64,000 nt of DNA from Nostocoides_A vanveenii (GTDB lineage: Bacteria > Actinomycetota > Actinomycetes > Actinomycetales > Dermatophilaceae), in assembly GCF_039531165.1 (NCBI RefSeq), contig NZ_BAAAPN010000047.1:74317-138316 (forward strand), in the 5' to 3' direction. The notes beneath the pieces are model-generated. The model was given only the letters and a program-made list of their open reading frames with translations, was not told the DNA's origin and did not search any database. A program made the position numbers and the translations under genes. The first letter of the stretch is position 1. The number at the start of each line of letters is the position of its first letter. Shown one piece after another: positions 35,025 to 44,982 of this stretch.

Positions 35025-36293
35025 ATGACCTTCTACGGTTCCGACTACGACGAACTGGCCGCCTTTGACCCTGACATCGCCGGCGTACTCCTGTCCGAGC
35101 TCGACCGCATCCGCGGCGGACTGCAGCTGATCGCCAGCGAGAACCTCAGCTCCCCCCGCGTGCTGACCTCGCTCGGCTCGACGTTGTCCAACAAGTACGC
35201 CGAGGGCTACCCGGGCCGGCGCTATTACGGCGGCTGCGCCGAGGTCGACAAGGCCGAGACCATCGCGATCGACCGGTGCAAGGCCCTTTTCGAGGCCGAC
35301 CACGCCAACGTCCAGCCGCACAGCGGCGCGAGCGCCAACCAGGCCGTTTATGGCGCCTTCATGAAGCCGGGCGAGACGATCCTGGCGATGAGCCTGCCGC
35401 ATGGCGGCCACCTGACACACGGCACCAAGATCTCCTTCTCCGGCAAGTGGTTCAATGCCGTCCACTACGGCGTCGACAAAGACACCGAAGACATCGACTA
35501 CGCGCAGATGGAGGCGTTGGCCAAGGAGCACCAGCCCAAGGTCATCTGCGCTGGCGGCTCCGCGATCCCGCGGCTGATCGACTTCGAGCGCATCCGGGCG
35601 ATTGCCGACGAGGTGGGCGCGATCTTCTGGGTCGATGCCGCCCACTTCATCGGTCTGGTCGCCGGCAAGGCCATCCCCAGCCCCGTCCCGTATGCCGATG
35701 TCGTCTCGTTCACGACGCACAAGGTCCTGCGCGGGCCGCGCTCCGGCGCCATCGTCTGTCGCGCCGAGCATCAGGCGGCGATCGACAAGGCCGTCTTCCC
35801 GATGATGCAGGGCGGCCCGCAGATGCACACCATCGCGGCCAAGGCGGTCAACTTCAAGGAGTGCGCGACCCCGGAGTATGCCGCGTATGCCCGCCAGGTC
35901 CTCGAGAACGCCGCGGTCCTCGCGACCAGCCTGGCCGAGCACGGCATCCGGCCCACCACCGGCGGCACCGACACCCACCTCTCGCTGCACGACTTGCAGG
36001 CCGTCGGGGTGACGGGCAAGGACGCCGAGGCCCGAGCCGATGCGGCGGGCATCGTGCTCAACAAGAACGCCATCCCCTTCGACCCCGCTCCGCCGTCGGT
36101 CGCCTCGGGCATCCGGGTCGGCACGCCCTGCGTGACCACCCAGGGTATGGGCACCGAGCAGATGCGCACGATCGCCGACCTGATCGCGACCGCCGTGACC
36201 AAGGGCGACGCGGACCCGGAGAACGCGGTGAGCAAGGAGGTCCGGGGCCAGGTGACCGAACTGGTCACGCGCTTCCCGGCATACCCCCGCTAG
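35025..36293 (+). CDS. glyA: serine hydroxymethyltransferase
   Basis: A 422-residue PLP enzyme: ENLSSPRVLTSLGS at the N-terminus, NVQPHSGASANQAVY, the PLP lysine in VVSFTTHKVLRGPRSG and a C-terminal folate-binding region with GTPCVTTQGMG. It interconverts serine and glycine, loading tetrahydrofolate with one-carbon units. ATG start with AGCAGCG before it. Its presence between the tsaC-type gene and the WecA-like gene differs from the M. tuberculosis order. Confidence 0.98.
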   Translation: MTFYGSDYDELAAFDPDIAGVLLSELDRIRGGLQLIASENLSSPRVLTSLGSTLSNKYAEGYPGRRYYGGCAEVDKAETIAIDRCKALFEADHANVQPHSGASANQAVYGAFMKPGETILAMSLPHGGHLTHGTKISFSGKWFNAVHYGVDKDTEDIDYAQMEALAKEHQPKVICAGGSAIPRLIDFERIRAIADEVGAIFWVDAAHFIGLVAGKAIPSPVPYADVVSFTTHKVLRGPRSGAIVCRAEHQAAIDKAVFPMMQGGPQMHTIAAKAVNFKECATPEYAAYARQVLENAAVLATSLAEHGIRPTTGGTDTHLSLHDLQAVGVTGKDAEARADAAGIVLNKNAIPFDPAPPSVASGIRVGTPCVTTQGMGTEQMRTIADLIATAVTKGDADPENAVSKEVRGQVTELVTRFPAYPR

Positions 36294-36303
36294 CAGCAGT
36301 TAG

Positions 36304-37413
36304 GTGCGCGAGTACCTCTTCGTCCTGCTCGTCGCCATGGTGGCGACCTATGTCGCCGTGCCCGCGGCCTACCGGCTCGCCGTGCGGGTCGGTGCCTTCA
36401 CGCAGGTCCGCGACCGAGATGTGCACGCCGTGCCGATCCCGCGCCTGGGGGGAGTGGCGGTCTTCGTCGGCTTCCTCGCCGCGACCTTGGTGGCGACCAA
36501 ACTGCCCTACCTGCGGGCCGTCTTCGACACCCCGGAGATCTGGGGCGTGCTTCTCGGGGGCGCCATCGTCTGCGCGGTGGGCGCGATCGACGATGTCGTC
36601 GAACTCGATGCGCTGACCAAGTTCGCCGGGCAGATCATCGCCGCCGGGTTGATGGCCTTCCTCGGCGTGCAGTTGTTCAGCATCCCGGTCTTCGGGGTCA
36701 CGACCGTGCTGCCCGCCCCTTTGCTGGTGCTTCTGACGATCTTCACGGTCGTCGTGGCGACCAATGCGGTCAACTTCATCGACGGCCTCGACGGCCTGGC
36801 CTCGGGAGTCGTCGCGATCGCCGCGTTGACGTTCTTCGCCTACAGCTACTCCATCTCGCGCACCTTCGATCCGCCGAATGTCCTCAGCTCGGCGACCTTC
36901 GTCTCCGCGGCGCTCGCGGGGTGCTGCCTTGGCTTCCTGCCGCACAACTTCTATCCGGCGCGGCTGTTCATGGGCGACAGCGGGGCCCTGCTGCTCGGGC
37001 TGCTGCTGGCCGCTGCGATGATCTCCACGACGGGCATCAGCCCGGCTCAGGTCTCCGCCAATGCGGTCAAGGCGAGTGTGCTCCCCCTGCTCGTCCCCAC
37101 GGGGATCCTGCTGCTGCCCCTGCTCGATGTGCTGCTCGCGGTCATCCGCCGCACTCGCGCCGGTCGGCACCCGTGGAGCCCGGACGCCCAACATCTCCAC
37201 CACCGAATGCTGCGGATCGGTCACGGCCACCGACGGGCCGTGCTCCTGCTGTGGCTGTGGGCCGCGGTCGCGTCGGTGGGCAGCGTCGCCTACTTCTTCC
37301 TCCCGGCCGGCGGGGCGACCGCCCTCCTCGCCGGCCTGCTCATGTTGGCCCTCGGGCTGACCCGCTGGCTCCCGCGCTTCTCCGCTGCCGGCCATCGCCC
37401 CAAGAAGTATTGA
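36304..37413 (+). CDS. WecA-like polyprenyl-phosphate GlcNAc-1-phosphate transferase
   Basis: A 369-residue protein with 10-11 membrane segments, of the MraY/WecA superfamily. Motifs: RDVHAVPIPRLGG, the DDxxD-type VGAIDDVVELD, NFIDGLDGLASG, FMGDSGALLLG and the WecA-type HLHHRML. It probably transfers a sugar-1-phosphate onto decaprenyl phosphate to start a cell-wall polymer; in mycobacteria the homologue (Rv1302) starts the arabinogalactan linker. GTG start ten bases after glyA. It directly precedes the ATP synthase operon. Confidence 0.9.
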   Translation: MREYLFVLLVAMVATYVAVPAAYRLAVRVGAFTQVRDRDVHAVPIPRLGGVAVFVGFLAATLVATKLPYLRAVFDTPEIWGVLLGGAIVCAVGAIDDVVELDALTKFAGQIIAAGLMAFLGVQLFSIPVFGVTTVLPAPLLVLLTIFTVVVATNAVNFIDGLDGLASGVVAIAALTFFAYSYSISRTFDPPNVLSSATFVSAALAGCCLGFLPHNFYPARLFMGDSGALLLGLLLAAAMISTTGISPAQVSANAVKASVLPLLVPTGILLLPLLDVLLAVIRRTRAGRHPWSPDAQHLHHRMLRIGHGHRRAVLLLWLWAAVASVGSVAYFFLPAGGATALLAGLLMLALGLTRWLPRFSAAGHRPKKY

Positions 37414-37426
37414 GATACTTTGCCTC

Positions 37427-37867
37427 GTGAGCGACTCCACCAAGGCGTATGCCGCCCCGGCCCGCCCCGCGACGACGCCGCTGACCGCGATGCTGCGCAC
37501 CGCTGCCATACCGACAATCCTCGTCGGCCCCATCGCCTTGGTGATCGCCGCGCTGACGGGCGGCGGCAAGGGCGTGCTCGGCTCCTTCTTGGGGTATGCC
37601 GTCACGCTCACCTTCTTCGCGCTCGGGATGATCGTGATGATCCGGTTCGCGACCGTCCGGCAGCCGCTGATCTTCATGGCGACGGCGCTCGCGGTCTTCT
37701 TCGGGCAACTGATCTTTTTGCTGCTGGTGATCTTGCTACTGCAGGACGCCGACTGGCTCGACGGCAGGGCCTTCGGCCTGACGGCCCTGGTGGTTGCGCT
37801 CGTCTGGCAGGCGTTCAGCATCCTGGGCTACCTGCGCGCCCGCCGCCCGGTCTACGACACGCTGTGA
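37427..37867 (+). CDS. AtpI-like membrane protein upstream of the ATP synthase operon
   Basis: A 146-residue protein with four membrane segments (for example IPTILVGPIALVIAALTGG and LIFLLLVILLLQDADW). Position and topology suggest an AtpI/UncI-type accessory protein, which in other bacteria helps c-ring assembly or cation supply, but sequence similarity by eye is weak. GTG start; it overlaps the next gene by four bases. Confidence 0.65.
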   Translation: MSDSTKAYAAPARPATTPLTAMLRTAAIPTILVGPIALVIAALTGGGKGVLGSFLGYAVTLTFFALGMIVMIRFATVRQPLIFMATALAVFFGQLIFLLLVILLLQDADWLDGRAFGLTALVVALVWQAFSILGYLRARRPVYDTL

Positions 37868-38130
37868 GCGCGCCCGGCCCCGAGCGAGACCCGGACGGAA
37901 CCGAGCGGCCGATGACCCCCCTAGAACGTCTGGATGCGGGCCACGAGCCGCGCGTGACCCCGCCCATGTGGGATGCCATGGCCTACATGCTGACCGGCCC
38001 GATCATGCTCGGCCTACCCGCCTATTTGCTCGATCGAATTCTCGGCACGGATTGGCTAGTCTTGCCAGGTGTCCTGATCGGTGGTGCCGTGTCGCTCTAC
38101 CTGGTTTGGGTCCGGTACGGTAGGTCCTGA
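37864..38130 (+). CDS. AtpZ/AtpI family protein
   Basis: An 88-residue protein with two membrane helices (MAYMLTGPIMLGLPAYLLD and LPGVLIGGAVSLYLVWVRYG), the hairpin seen in AtpZ. AtpZ and AtpI have been linked to divalent-cation transport and c-ring assembly. The GTG at 37864 overlaps the previous stop (GTGA); ATG at 37912 is an alternative start giving 72 residues. Confidence 0.7.
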   Translation: MSAPGPERDPDGTERPMTPLERLDAGHEPRVTPPMWDAMAYMLTGPIMLGLPAYLLDRILGTDWLVLPGVLIGGAVSLYLVWVRYGRS

Positions 38131-38214
38131 CTTCCCCGCCAGACCCCGGATCGGCCCGGTCGATCGGCGCTGTCGAGGGTGTCGAACTGAATCGAGTTGC
38201 CACGAGGAGACCAC

Positions 38215-39027
38215 GTGAGTCTGACCCTGTTGGGAAGTGCCCTCGCACTGCCGACGGCCGGTGATGGTGAAGGCTTCCACGCTCCGTCTCCGCAAGAGTT
38301 CTACTGGCCCATCTTCGGCAGTGGCGACTGGACCTTCACCCGGCCGATGGCCACCTTCGCGATCTCGATCCTCATCCTGAGCGTTGCCCTGGTGGCCCTG
38401 ACGAAGAAGGCCGCGATTGTCCCCAGCAAAGGGCAGTGGCTGGTCGAGCAGGCCTACGACTTCGTGCGCAATGGCATCGGTCGCGACACCATCGGCAGCA
38501 AGGATTTCCTGCGGTTCACGCCGCTGCTGTTCAGCCTGTTCATGTGCATCCTGCTGAACAATCTCTTCGGCATCATCCCGCCGATCCAGTACCCAACGAT
38601 GTCGCGCATCGGCTTCCCCATTGCGCTGACCCTGATCGTCTACGTCGTTTATCACATCGCTGGCATCCGCAAGAAGGGGCCCGTTCGCTACCTGTCGGAG
38701 ATGATCCCGCGGGGCCTGCCGAAGCCGATCTATCTGCTGATCATCCCACTCGAGTACGCGACGTACTTCATCATCCGGCCGCTGACCCTCGCCTTGCGAC
38801 TCTTCGGAAATATGTTCGCCGGCCACATGCTCCTTCTGCTGTTCATCATGGGCGGCGAGTACATGCTGATCCACGGCGGCATCGGCCTGAAGATCACCTC
38901 GATCGGCTCCTTCTTGATGGCCCTGGTCTTCACTGCCTTCGAGGCTCTGATCGAGTTCCTGCAGGCCTACATCTTCACCCTGCTCGCCGCGACCTACATC
39001 AGCGACGCCATCCACAGCGAGCACTGA
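38215..39027 (+). CDS. atpB: ATP synthase F0 subunit a
   Basis: A 270-residue membrane protein. The helix LTLALRLFGNMFAGHMLLL contains the essential arginine facing the c-ring, and EALIEFLQAYIFTLLAATYI is the conserved last helix. It forms the proton half-channels. The GTG at 38215 is preceded by GAGGAG. First structural gene of the operon atpB-E-F-H-A-G-D-C. Confidence 0.97.
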   Translation: MSLTLLGSALALPTAGDGEGFHAPSPQEFYWPIFGSGDWTFTRPMATFAISILILSVALVALTKKAAIVPSKGQWLVEQAYDFVRNGIGRDTIGSKDFLRFTPLLFSLFMCILLNNLFGIIPPIQYPTMSRIGFPIALTLIVYVVYHIAGIRKKGPVRYLSEMIPRGLPKPIYLLIIPLEYATYFIIRPLTLALRLFGNMFAGHMLLLLFIMGGEYMLIHGGIGLKITSIGSFLMALVFTAFEALIEFLQAYIFTLLAATYISDAIHSEH

Positions 39028-39136
39028 TCTTCGGGTCGGGCCCGCCCGCCGGATTCCCTGACACAACTGAATAAACCCCCGCAGAACGTCCGACGGCGCG
39101 GTGCCGGACGGATCCCACAATGAAAGAGGACCTTTC

Positions 39137-39343
39137 ATGCAAGGCAACATTGCGATCCTGGGCTACGGCCTCTCGGCGATCGGCCCCGGTATCGGTATCG
39201 GCCTGATCTTCGCCGCCTTCATCAACGGCGTCGCGCGCCAGCCGGAAGCCCGCGGCATGCTGCAGGGCATCGCGATCCTCGGCTTCGCGCTTGCCGAGGC
39301 GCTGGCCATCTTCGGTCTGGTTCTCGCCTTCGTCTTCCGCTGA
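39137..39343 (+). CDS. atpE: ATP synthase F0 subunit c
   Basis: A 68-residue hairpin: Gly-rich first helix (IGPGIGIGLIFAAFINGVAR), polar loop RQPEA, and second helix with the proton-carrying glutamate in GFALAEALAIFGL. The ATG at 39137 follows GAGGA. Oligomerises into the c-ring. In mycobacteria this subunit is the bedaquiline target. Confidence 0.98.
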   Translation: MQGNIAILGYGLSAIGPGIGIGLIFAAFINGVARQPEARGMLQGIAILGFALAEALAIFGLVLAFVFR

Positions 39344-39394
39344 TCTGCCGCGTCCCGCGCATCAGTCCCGCAGAACCAGCACTAGGAGAACGCC

Positions 39395-39994
39395 GTGCAC
39401 ATCACAGCAGCGCTGACGCAGCTGGTGAGCCTCGCCGCGGAGGGTGAGGCCGGTGGCGACCCCGTTGCCGACCGGACCCCGATCCTGCCGCTCTATGGCG
39501 AACTCATCTTCGGCATCCTGGCCTTCGGTGTCCTGTACTGGGTGATCGCCACAAAGGTCGTGCCCAACCTGGAGAAGGCGTATGCCGCCCGCGCGGCCGC
39601 CATCGAAGGTGGCATGGCCCAGGCCGAGGAGGCCCAGGCTGCCGCCGAGGCCGCCAAGGCGCAGTACGAAGCCCAGCTCAAGGAGGCCCGCACCGAGGCC
39701 ACCCAGATCCGCGAGGACGCGCGCGCCCAGGGTGCGCAGATTGTTGCGGAGATGCGCGGTCAGGCACAATCCGAGGCCACTCGCATCACCGAATCGGCGC
39801 ACCGTCAGATCGAGGCCGAACGGGCCCAGGCAGCGGCCAGCCTGCGCGGCGAAGTCGGGCGGTTGTCCACCGACCTGGCCAGCAAGATCGTCGGAGAGTC
39901 CCTCCATGACGAGGCGCGCCAGCGGGGCATCGTCGATCGCTTCCTGGCCGAGCTCGAGTCGGGCTCGGTGCGTCCGGAGAAGGTCGATTCCTGA
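39395..39994 (+). CDS. atpF: ATP synthase F0 subunit b
   Basis: A 199-residue protein: one membrane helix (GELIFGILAFGVLYWVIATKVV) then a long Ala/Glu/Arg-rich coiled coil forming the peripheral stalk. GTG start. TGATG overlap with atpH. Confidence 0.96.
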   Translation: MHITAALTQLVSLAAEGEAGGDPVADRTPILPLYGELIFGILAFGVLYWVIATKVVPNLEKAYAARAAAIEGGMAQAEEAQAAAEAAKAQYEAQLKEARTEATQIREDARAQGAQIVAEMRGQAQSEATRITESAHRQIEAERAQAAASLRGEVGRLSTDLASKIVGESLHDEARQRGIVDRFLAELESGSVRPEKVDS

Positions 39995-40803
39995 TGCGGG
40001 GCAGTTCCCGGGCGGCGGCCAAGTCGGGCCTCGGCGCCCTCGCCGAGGTCATCGGCTCCATCGATCCGATGGCGCTCGCCGACCAGCTCTTCGCAGCGGC
40101 CACGACGGTCGACGGCAATGCGACCCTGCGCCGGGCCCTGACCGACCCCTCGCGCGACGGTGCGGCCAAGGACGCGCTCGCTCGGCGGCTGTTCGGCGGC
40201 AAGGTGTCCGACCAGGCGACGCATGTGATCGCCGTGTTGGCCGGGCAGCGGTGGGCCGAGGAGCGCGACCTGACCGACACCATCCGCGAGTTCGGCGTCG
40301 AAGCGATTGCCGAGAACGCGGACCGGGCGGGGCGCCTGCAGGGCGTCGAGGACGAGCTCTTCCGCTTCGAGCGGATCGTCGACTCGACGCCGGCCCTGCG
40401 CGACGCCCTGACCAACCGCCAAGGTGACCTCAAGGGCAAGGCGGAACTGGTCACCCGGCTGCTCAGTGACAAGGCGGCGCCGGAGACGGTGGCGCTGGCC
40501 GTACAGGCCGTGGGCAGCCGCAGCGACCGGCGCCTGGACGCCGTCCTCGACGGCTACCTCGACCTGATCGCCAAGCGACGCGGCCAGTTGACGGCTGTCG
40601 TCACCTCGGCGACCGAACTGGGCGGCGCCGAACGCGTCCGCCTGAGTGAGTCGCTGGCCAATCTGTATGGCCGCCCGATCCAGATCCAGTCCATCCTCGA
40701 CCCCGCGGTCGTCGGTGGGCTCAAGGTCCAGGTCGGCGATGAGGTCATCGACGGAACGATCGCCCGCAAGATCGACGGGGCCCGACGCCACTTCGGCGCC
40801 TGA
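39994..40803 (+). CDS. atpH: ATP synthase F1 subunit delta
   Basis: A 269-residue protein of the OSCP/delta family, at the upper end of the usual size range. The helical N-terminal region is followed by the conserved C-terminal strand region (RRGQLTAVVTSATEL and GLKVQVGDEVIDGTIARKI). It connects the b stalk to the F1 head. Confidence 0.95.
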   Translation: MRGSSRAAAKSGLGALAEVIGSIDPMALADQLFAAATTVDGNATLRRALTDPSRDGAAKDALARRLFGGKVSDQATHVIAVLAGQRWAEERDLTDTIREFGVEAIAENADRAGRLQGVEDELFRFERIVDSTPALRDALTNRQGDLKGKAELVTRLLSDKAAPETVALAVQAVGSRSDRRLDAVLDGYLDLIAKRRGQLTAVVTSATELGGAERVRLSESLANLYGRPIQIQSILDPAVVGGLKVQVGDEVIDGTIARKIDGARRHFGA

Positions 40804-40906
40804 CCTCACCGGCGCGACGCCGGATAAGCATCACCGTGACAAGCGCAGCACCCTACGAACCGCACACCAACCGCCCCGTGCGGTTCCGCGAAGGAGAGAA
40901 ACAGAG

Positions 40907-42541
40907 ATGACGGAGCTTTCGATCCGTCCCGAGGAGATCCGGGACGCGCTGGACAGCTATGTCCAGTCCTACCAGCCCGGCACGGCCTCTCGGGAGGAGG
41001 TCGGCCGCGTCATCGACGCCGGCGACGGCATCGCGCACGTCGAGGGACTGCCCTCGGCCATGACGAACGAGCTGTTGCAGTTCGAGGACGGGACCTTGGG
41101 CATCGCGCTCAACCTCGACGTCCACGAGATCGGTGTCGTCATCCTCGGTGACTTCTCCAATATCGAAGAAGGTCAGACCGTCAAGCGCACCGGCGAGGTC
41201 CTCTCGGTGCCGGTCGGCGACGCCTTCCTCGGCCGCGTGGTCAACCCGCTCGGCCAGCCCATCGACGGCCTCGGGGACATTCCGGCCGAAGGCCGCCGTG
41301 CGCTGGAGTTGCAGGCCCCCAATGTCGTCTCCCGCAAGTCGGTGCACGAGCCGCTGCAGACCGGCCTGAAGGCTGTCGACGCGATGACGCCGATCGGCCG
41401 CGGTCAGCGCCAGCTGATCATCGGTGACCGCCAGACCGGCAAGACCACGGTCGCCGTCGACACGATCATCAACCAGAAGGAGTTCTGGGAGACGGGCGAC
41501 CCGGAGAAGCAGGTTCGCTGCATCTATGTCGCGATCGGCCAGAAGGGCTCGACCATCGCGTCGGTCCGCGGCACCCTCGAGGACGCGGGCGCGCTCGAAT
41601 ACACCACGATCGTCGCCGCCCCGGCGTCGGACTCGGCGGGCTTCAAGTACCTCGCGCCCTACACGGGCTCGGCCATCGGCCAGCACTGGATGTATCAGGG
41701 CAAGCACGTCCTGATCGTCTTCGACGACCTGTCCAAGCAGGCCGAGGCCTACCGCGCCGTCTCGCTGCTGCTGCGCCGCCCGCCGGGCCGCGAGGCCTAC
41801 CCCGGCGACGTCTTCTACCTGCACAGCCGGTTGCTCGAGCGCTGCGCAAAGCTGTCGGACGCCTTGGGTGCCGGGTCGATGACCGGCCTGCCGATCATCG
41901 AGACCAAGGCCGGTGACGTCTCGGCCTACATCCCGACCAATGTCATCTCGATCACAGACGGCCAGATCTACCTCCAGGCCGACCTGTTCAACTCCAACGT
42001 CCGCCCGGCGATCGACGTGGGTGTCTCGGTCTCCCGTGTCGGTGGTGCCGCGCAGATCAAGGCCATGAAGCAGGTGTCCGGTCGACTCAAGCTCGACCTG
42101 GCCCAGTTCCGTGCGCTCGAGGCCTTCGCGATGTTCGCCTCCGACCTCGACCCGGCCTCGCGCGCCCAGCTCGCCCGCGGTGGCCGACTTGTCGAACTGC
42201 TCAAGCAGAAGCAGTCCAGCCCCTACCCGGTCGAGGAGCAGGTCGTCTCAATCTGGATGGGCACCACAGGCAAGCTCGACAGCATCGCGGTCGAGGACGT
42301 TTCCAAGTTCGAGACCGAGTTCCTCGACTACCTGCGCCGCGAACACAAGGGCATCCTCGACACCATCCGGGAGACCACGAAGTTCGAGGACGACACCGAG
42401 AAGTCCCTGACGGACGCGGTCGACGCCTTCAAGAAGCAGTTCGATGCCTCGGGCGCCCACCAGGTCCCCGTCGGCCACGAGGCCGACCCGGGGTCGCTGG
42501 ACCACGAGATCGACCAGGAGCAGATCGTCCGTCAGCGCTGA
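40907..42541 (+). CDS. atpA: ATP synthase F1 subunit alpha
   Basis: A 544-residue protein: nucleotide-binding P-loop GDRQTGKTTVAVDTI, PGREAYPGDVFYLHSRLLER, and IPTNVISITDGQIYL with VGGAAQIKAMKQ near the C-terminal third. A 30-residue charged C-terminal extension is typical of actinobacterial alpha subunits. The ATG at 40907 follows AAGGAGAG. Confidence 0.98.
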   Translation: MTELSIRPEEIRDALDSYVQSYQPGTASREEVGRVIDAGDGIAHVEGLPSAMTNELLQFEDGTLGIALNLDVHEIGVVILGDFSNIEEGQTVKRTGEVLSVPVGDAFLGRVVNPLGQPIDGLGDIPAEGRRALELQAPNVVSRKSVHEPLQTGLKAVDAMTPIGRGQRQLIIGDRQTGKTTVAVDTIINQKEFWETGDPEKQVRCIYVAIGQKGSTIASVRGTLEDAGALEYTTIVAAPASDSAGFKYLAPYTGSAIGQHWMYQGKHVLIVFDDLSKQAEAYRAVSLLLRRPPGREAYPGDVFYLHSRLLERCAKLSDALGAGSMTGLPIIETKAGDVSAYIPTNVISITDGQIYLQADLFNSNVRPAIDVGVSVSRVGGAAQIKAMKQVSGRLKLDLAQFRALEAFAMFASDLDPASRAQLARGGRLVELLKQKQSSPYPVEEQVVSIWMGTTGKLDSIAVEDVSKFETEFLDYLRREHKGILDTIRETTKFEDDTEKSLTDAVDAFKKQFDASGAHQVPVGHEADPGSLDHEIDQEQIVRQR

Positions 42542-42583
42542 CGCGCACCGGACGAGCTGACGAAGCAGAGAGGCGGCTAACGT

Positions 42584-43486
42584 ATGGGAGCGCAGATACG
42601 GGTCTACCGGCAGCGCATCCGCTCGGTGTCAGCGACCAAGAAGATCACCCGGGCGATGGAGCTGATGGCGGCATCGCGCGTGGTCAAGGCGCGGCAATCG
42701 GTGCTGGAGTCGGCGCCGTACACGCACGCGTTGACCCGGGCGCTCTCGGCGTTGGCTACGCACAGCAACTACAAGCATCCGCTGACGTCCGAAGTGGACA
42801 ACCCGACCCGGGCCGGCGTGCTGGTGTTGACGAGCGACCGCGGTCTGGCCGGCGCCTACGCGTCGGGTGCGATCAAGGAGAGCGAGCGGCTGATCAGCGA
42901 TCTGCGGGCGGCGGGCAAGGAGGTCGTGCCCTATCTCGTGGGTCGAAAGGCCGTGTCCTACTACAAGTTTCGCGGTCGCGAGTGGGCCACCGAGTGGACG
43001 GGCAACACCGAGAAGCCGCAGGTCGCGAGGGCTCGCGAGATCGCCGAGCGGCTGGTCGAGGATTTCCTTCGGCCCAGCGAGGAGGGCGGCGTCGATGAGA
43101 TTCACATCGTCTACACGCGCTTCAACACGATGGTCAACCAGGAGCCGCGGGTGCTGCGGCTGCTGCCCATCGAGGTCGTGGATGCCCCGGATGAAGCCGT
43201 TCACGACGGGTCGCTTCTGCCGCTCTATCAGTTCGAGCCCAGCGCCGAAGAGGTGCTCAAGGCGATGCTGCCTCGCTATGTGACGGCGCGGATCTGGACC
43301 TGCATGCTCAGTGCAGCGGCGTCCGAACTGGCCGCTCGCCAGCGGGCCATGAAGTCCGCGACGGACAACGCCGAGAACCTCATCAATACCTACACCCGGT
43401 TGGCGAACCAGGCTCGCCAGGCCGAGATCACCCAAGAGATCAGCGAGATCGTCGGTGGCGCCAGCGCCCTCGCCGAGTCCAAGTAG
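42584..43486 (+). CDS. atpG: ATP synthase F1 subunit gamma
   Basis: A 300-residue rotor subunit. The N-terminal helix (RVYRQRIRSVSATKKITRAMELMAASRV) and C-terminal helix (RQRAMKSATDNAENLINTYT, then RQAEITQEISEIVGG) form the coiled coil inside the alpha-beta ring. Central domain VLVLTSDRGLAGAYASG. Confidence 0.97.
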   Translation: MGAQIRVYRQRIRSVSATKKITRAMELMAASRVVKARQSVLESAPYTHALTRALSALATHSNYKHPLTSEVDNPTRAGVLVLTSDRGLAGAYASGAIKESERLISDLRAAGKEVVPYLVGRKAVSYYKFRGREWATEWTGNTEKPQVARAREIAERLVEDFLRPSEEGGVDEIHIVYTRFNTMVNQEPRVLRLLPIEVVDAPDEAVHDGSLLPLYQFEPSAEEVLKAMLPRYVTARIWTCMLSAAASELAARQRAMKSATDNAENLINTYTRLANQARQAEITQEISEIVGGASALAESK

Positions 43487-43502
43487 AAGGTAGAAGACAG
43501 AT

Positions 43503-44960
43503 ATGACTGCCACCCTCCCGGAGACCTCCGAGACCGCCACCGCCGGTGGTGTCGGACGCATCTCGCGCATCATCGGCCCGGTCGTCGACGTGGAGTTCCC
43601 CGCCGACGCCATGCCCAACCAGTACAACCTGCTGACCACCGAGGTCACCCTGGACGGGGAGACCAAGGGCCTCAACCTCGAGGTGGCCCAGCACATCGGC
43701 GACAACATGGTGCGGGCGATCTCCCTGCAGCCGACCGACGGCCTCGTCCGTGGCTCCCAGGTGCACGACACCGGTGGCCCGATCAGCGTGCCGGTCGGTG
43801 ATGTCACCCTGGGCAAGGTCTTCAACACCACGGGTGTCTGCCTCAACCTCGAGCCCGGCGAGACGCTGGACGTCCACGAGCGCTGGGGCATCCACCGCCC
43901 GGCCCCGGCCTTCGACCAGCTCGAGTCAAGGACCATCATGTTCGAGACGGGCATCAAGGTCATCGACCTGCTGACGCCCTATGTCCAAGGTGGCAAGATC
44001 GGCCTCTTCGGCGGCGCCGGTGTGGGCAAGACCGTCCTCATCCAGGAGATGATCGCCCGAGTTGCGCGCGACCACGGTGGTGTGTCGGTTTTCGCCGGTG
44101 TCGGCGAGCGCACCCGTGAGGGCAACGACCTGATGGTCGAGATGGAGGAGGCCGGAGTTCTTGGCCAGACGGCCCTGGTCTTCGGCCAGATGGACGAGCC
44201 GCCGGGCACCCGCCTGCGCGTCGCCCTGTCGGCGCTGACCATGGCGGAGTATTTCCGCGATGTCCAGAACCAGGACGTGCTGCTGTTCATCGACAACATC
44301 TTCCGGTTCACCCAGGCCGGTTCCGAGGTCTCGACGCTGCTCGGTCGGATGCCGTCCGCCGTGGGTTACCAGCCCACCCTCGCCGACGAGATGGGTGTGC
44401 TCCAGGAGCGCATCACCTCCACGCGTGGCCACTCGATCACCTCGATGCAGGCGATCTATGTGCCGGCCGACGACTACACCGACCCGGCCCCGGCGACGAC
44501 GTTCGCCCACTTGGACGCGACCACCGAGCTCTCGCGTGAGATCGCCTCACTCGGTATCTATCCGGCCGTGGACCCGCTCACTTCGACCAGCCGAATCCTC
44601 GACCGCCGCTACATCACCGAGGAGCACTACAACACCGCGGTCCGCGTCAAGCAGATCCTGCAGCGCAACAAGGAACTCCAGGACATCATCGCCATCCTCG
44701 GCATCGACGAGCTCTCCGAGGAGGACAAGATCCTCGTCAACCGGGCCCGCCGGATCCAGCGCTTCCTGTCCCAGAACACCTACGTCGCCAAGCAGTTCAC
44801 CGGCATCGAAGGGTCGACGGTCCCCCTGTCCGACACCATCGAGGCCTTCACCAAGATCGCCGACGGCGACTACGACCACGTCGGTGAGCAGGCCTTCTTC
44901 ATGTGCGGTGGACTCGATGACGTCGAGCGTCAGTGGGCGGAGATCCAAAAGAGCCTCTGA
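43503..44960 (+). CDS. atpD: ATP synthase F1 subunit beta
   Basis: The 485-residue catalytic subunit: P-loop GGAGVGKTVLIQE, GVGERTREGNDL with the catalytic glutamate region, and the VLLFIDNIFRFTQAGSE Walker B segment. It is followed by a large hairpin (44983-45049) inside the operon, before atpC. Confidence 0.98.
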   Translation: MTATLPETSETATAGGVGRISRIIGPVVDVEFPADAMPNQYNLLTTEVTLDGETKGLNLEVAQHIGDNMVRAISLQPTDGLVRGSQVHDTGGPISVPVGDVTLGKVFNTTGVCLNLEPGETLDVHERWGIHRPAPAFDQLESRTIMFETGIKVIDLLTPYVQGGKIGLFGGAGVGKTVLIQEMIARVARDHGGVSVFAGVGERTREGNDLMVEMEEAGVLGQTALVFGQMDEPPGTRLRVALSALTMAEYFRDVQNQDVLLFIDNIFRFTQAGSEVSTLLGRMPSAVGYQPTLADEMGVLQERITSTRGHSITSMQAIYVPADDYTDPAPATTFAHLDATTELSREIASLGIYPAVDPLTSTSRILDRRYITEEHYNTAVRVKQILQRNKELQDIIAILGIDELSEEDKILVNRARRIQRFLSQNTYVAKQFTGIEGSTVPLSDTIEAFTKIADGDYDHVGEQAFFMCGGLDDVERQWAEIQKSL

Positions 44961-44982
44961 CCTAGCGGGGCTACCACCCCCA

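Noticed and set aside
36265..37821. A 518-codon antisense frame over wecA-like and AtpI-like genes
   Set aside because: The sense genes have clear motifs; the antisense protein is low-complexity His/Arg/Gln/Asp.
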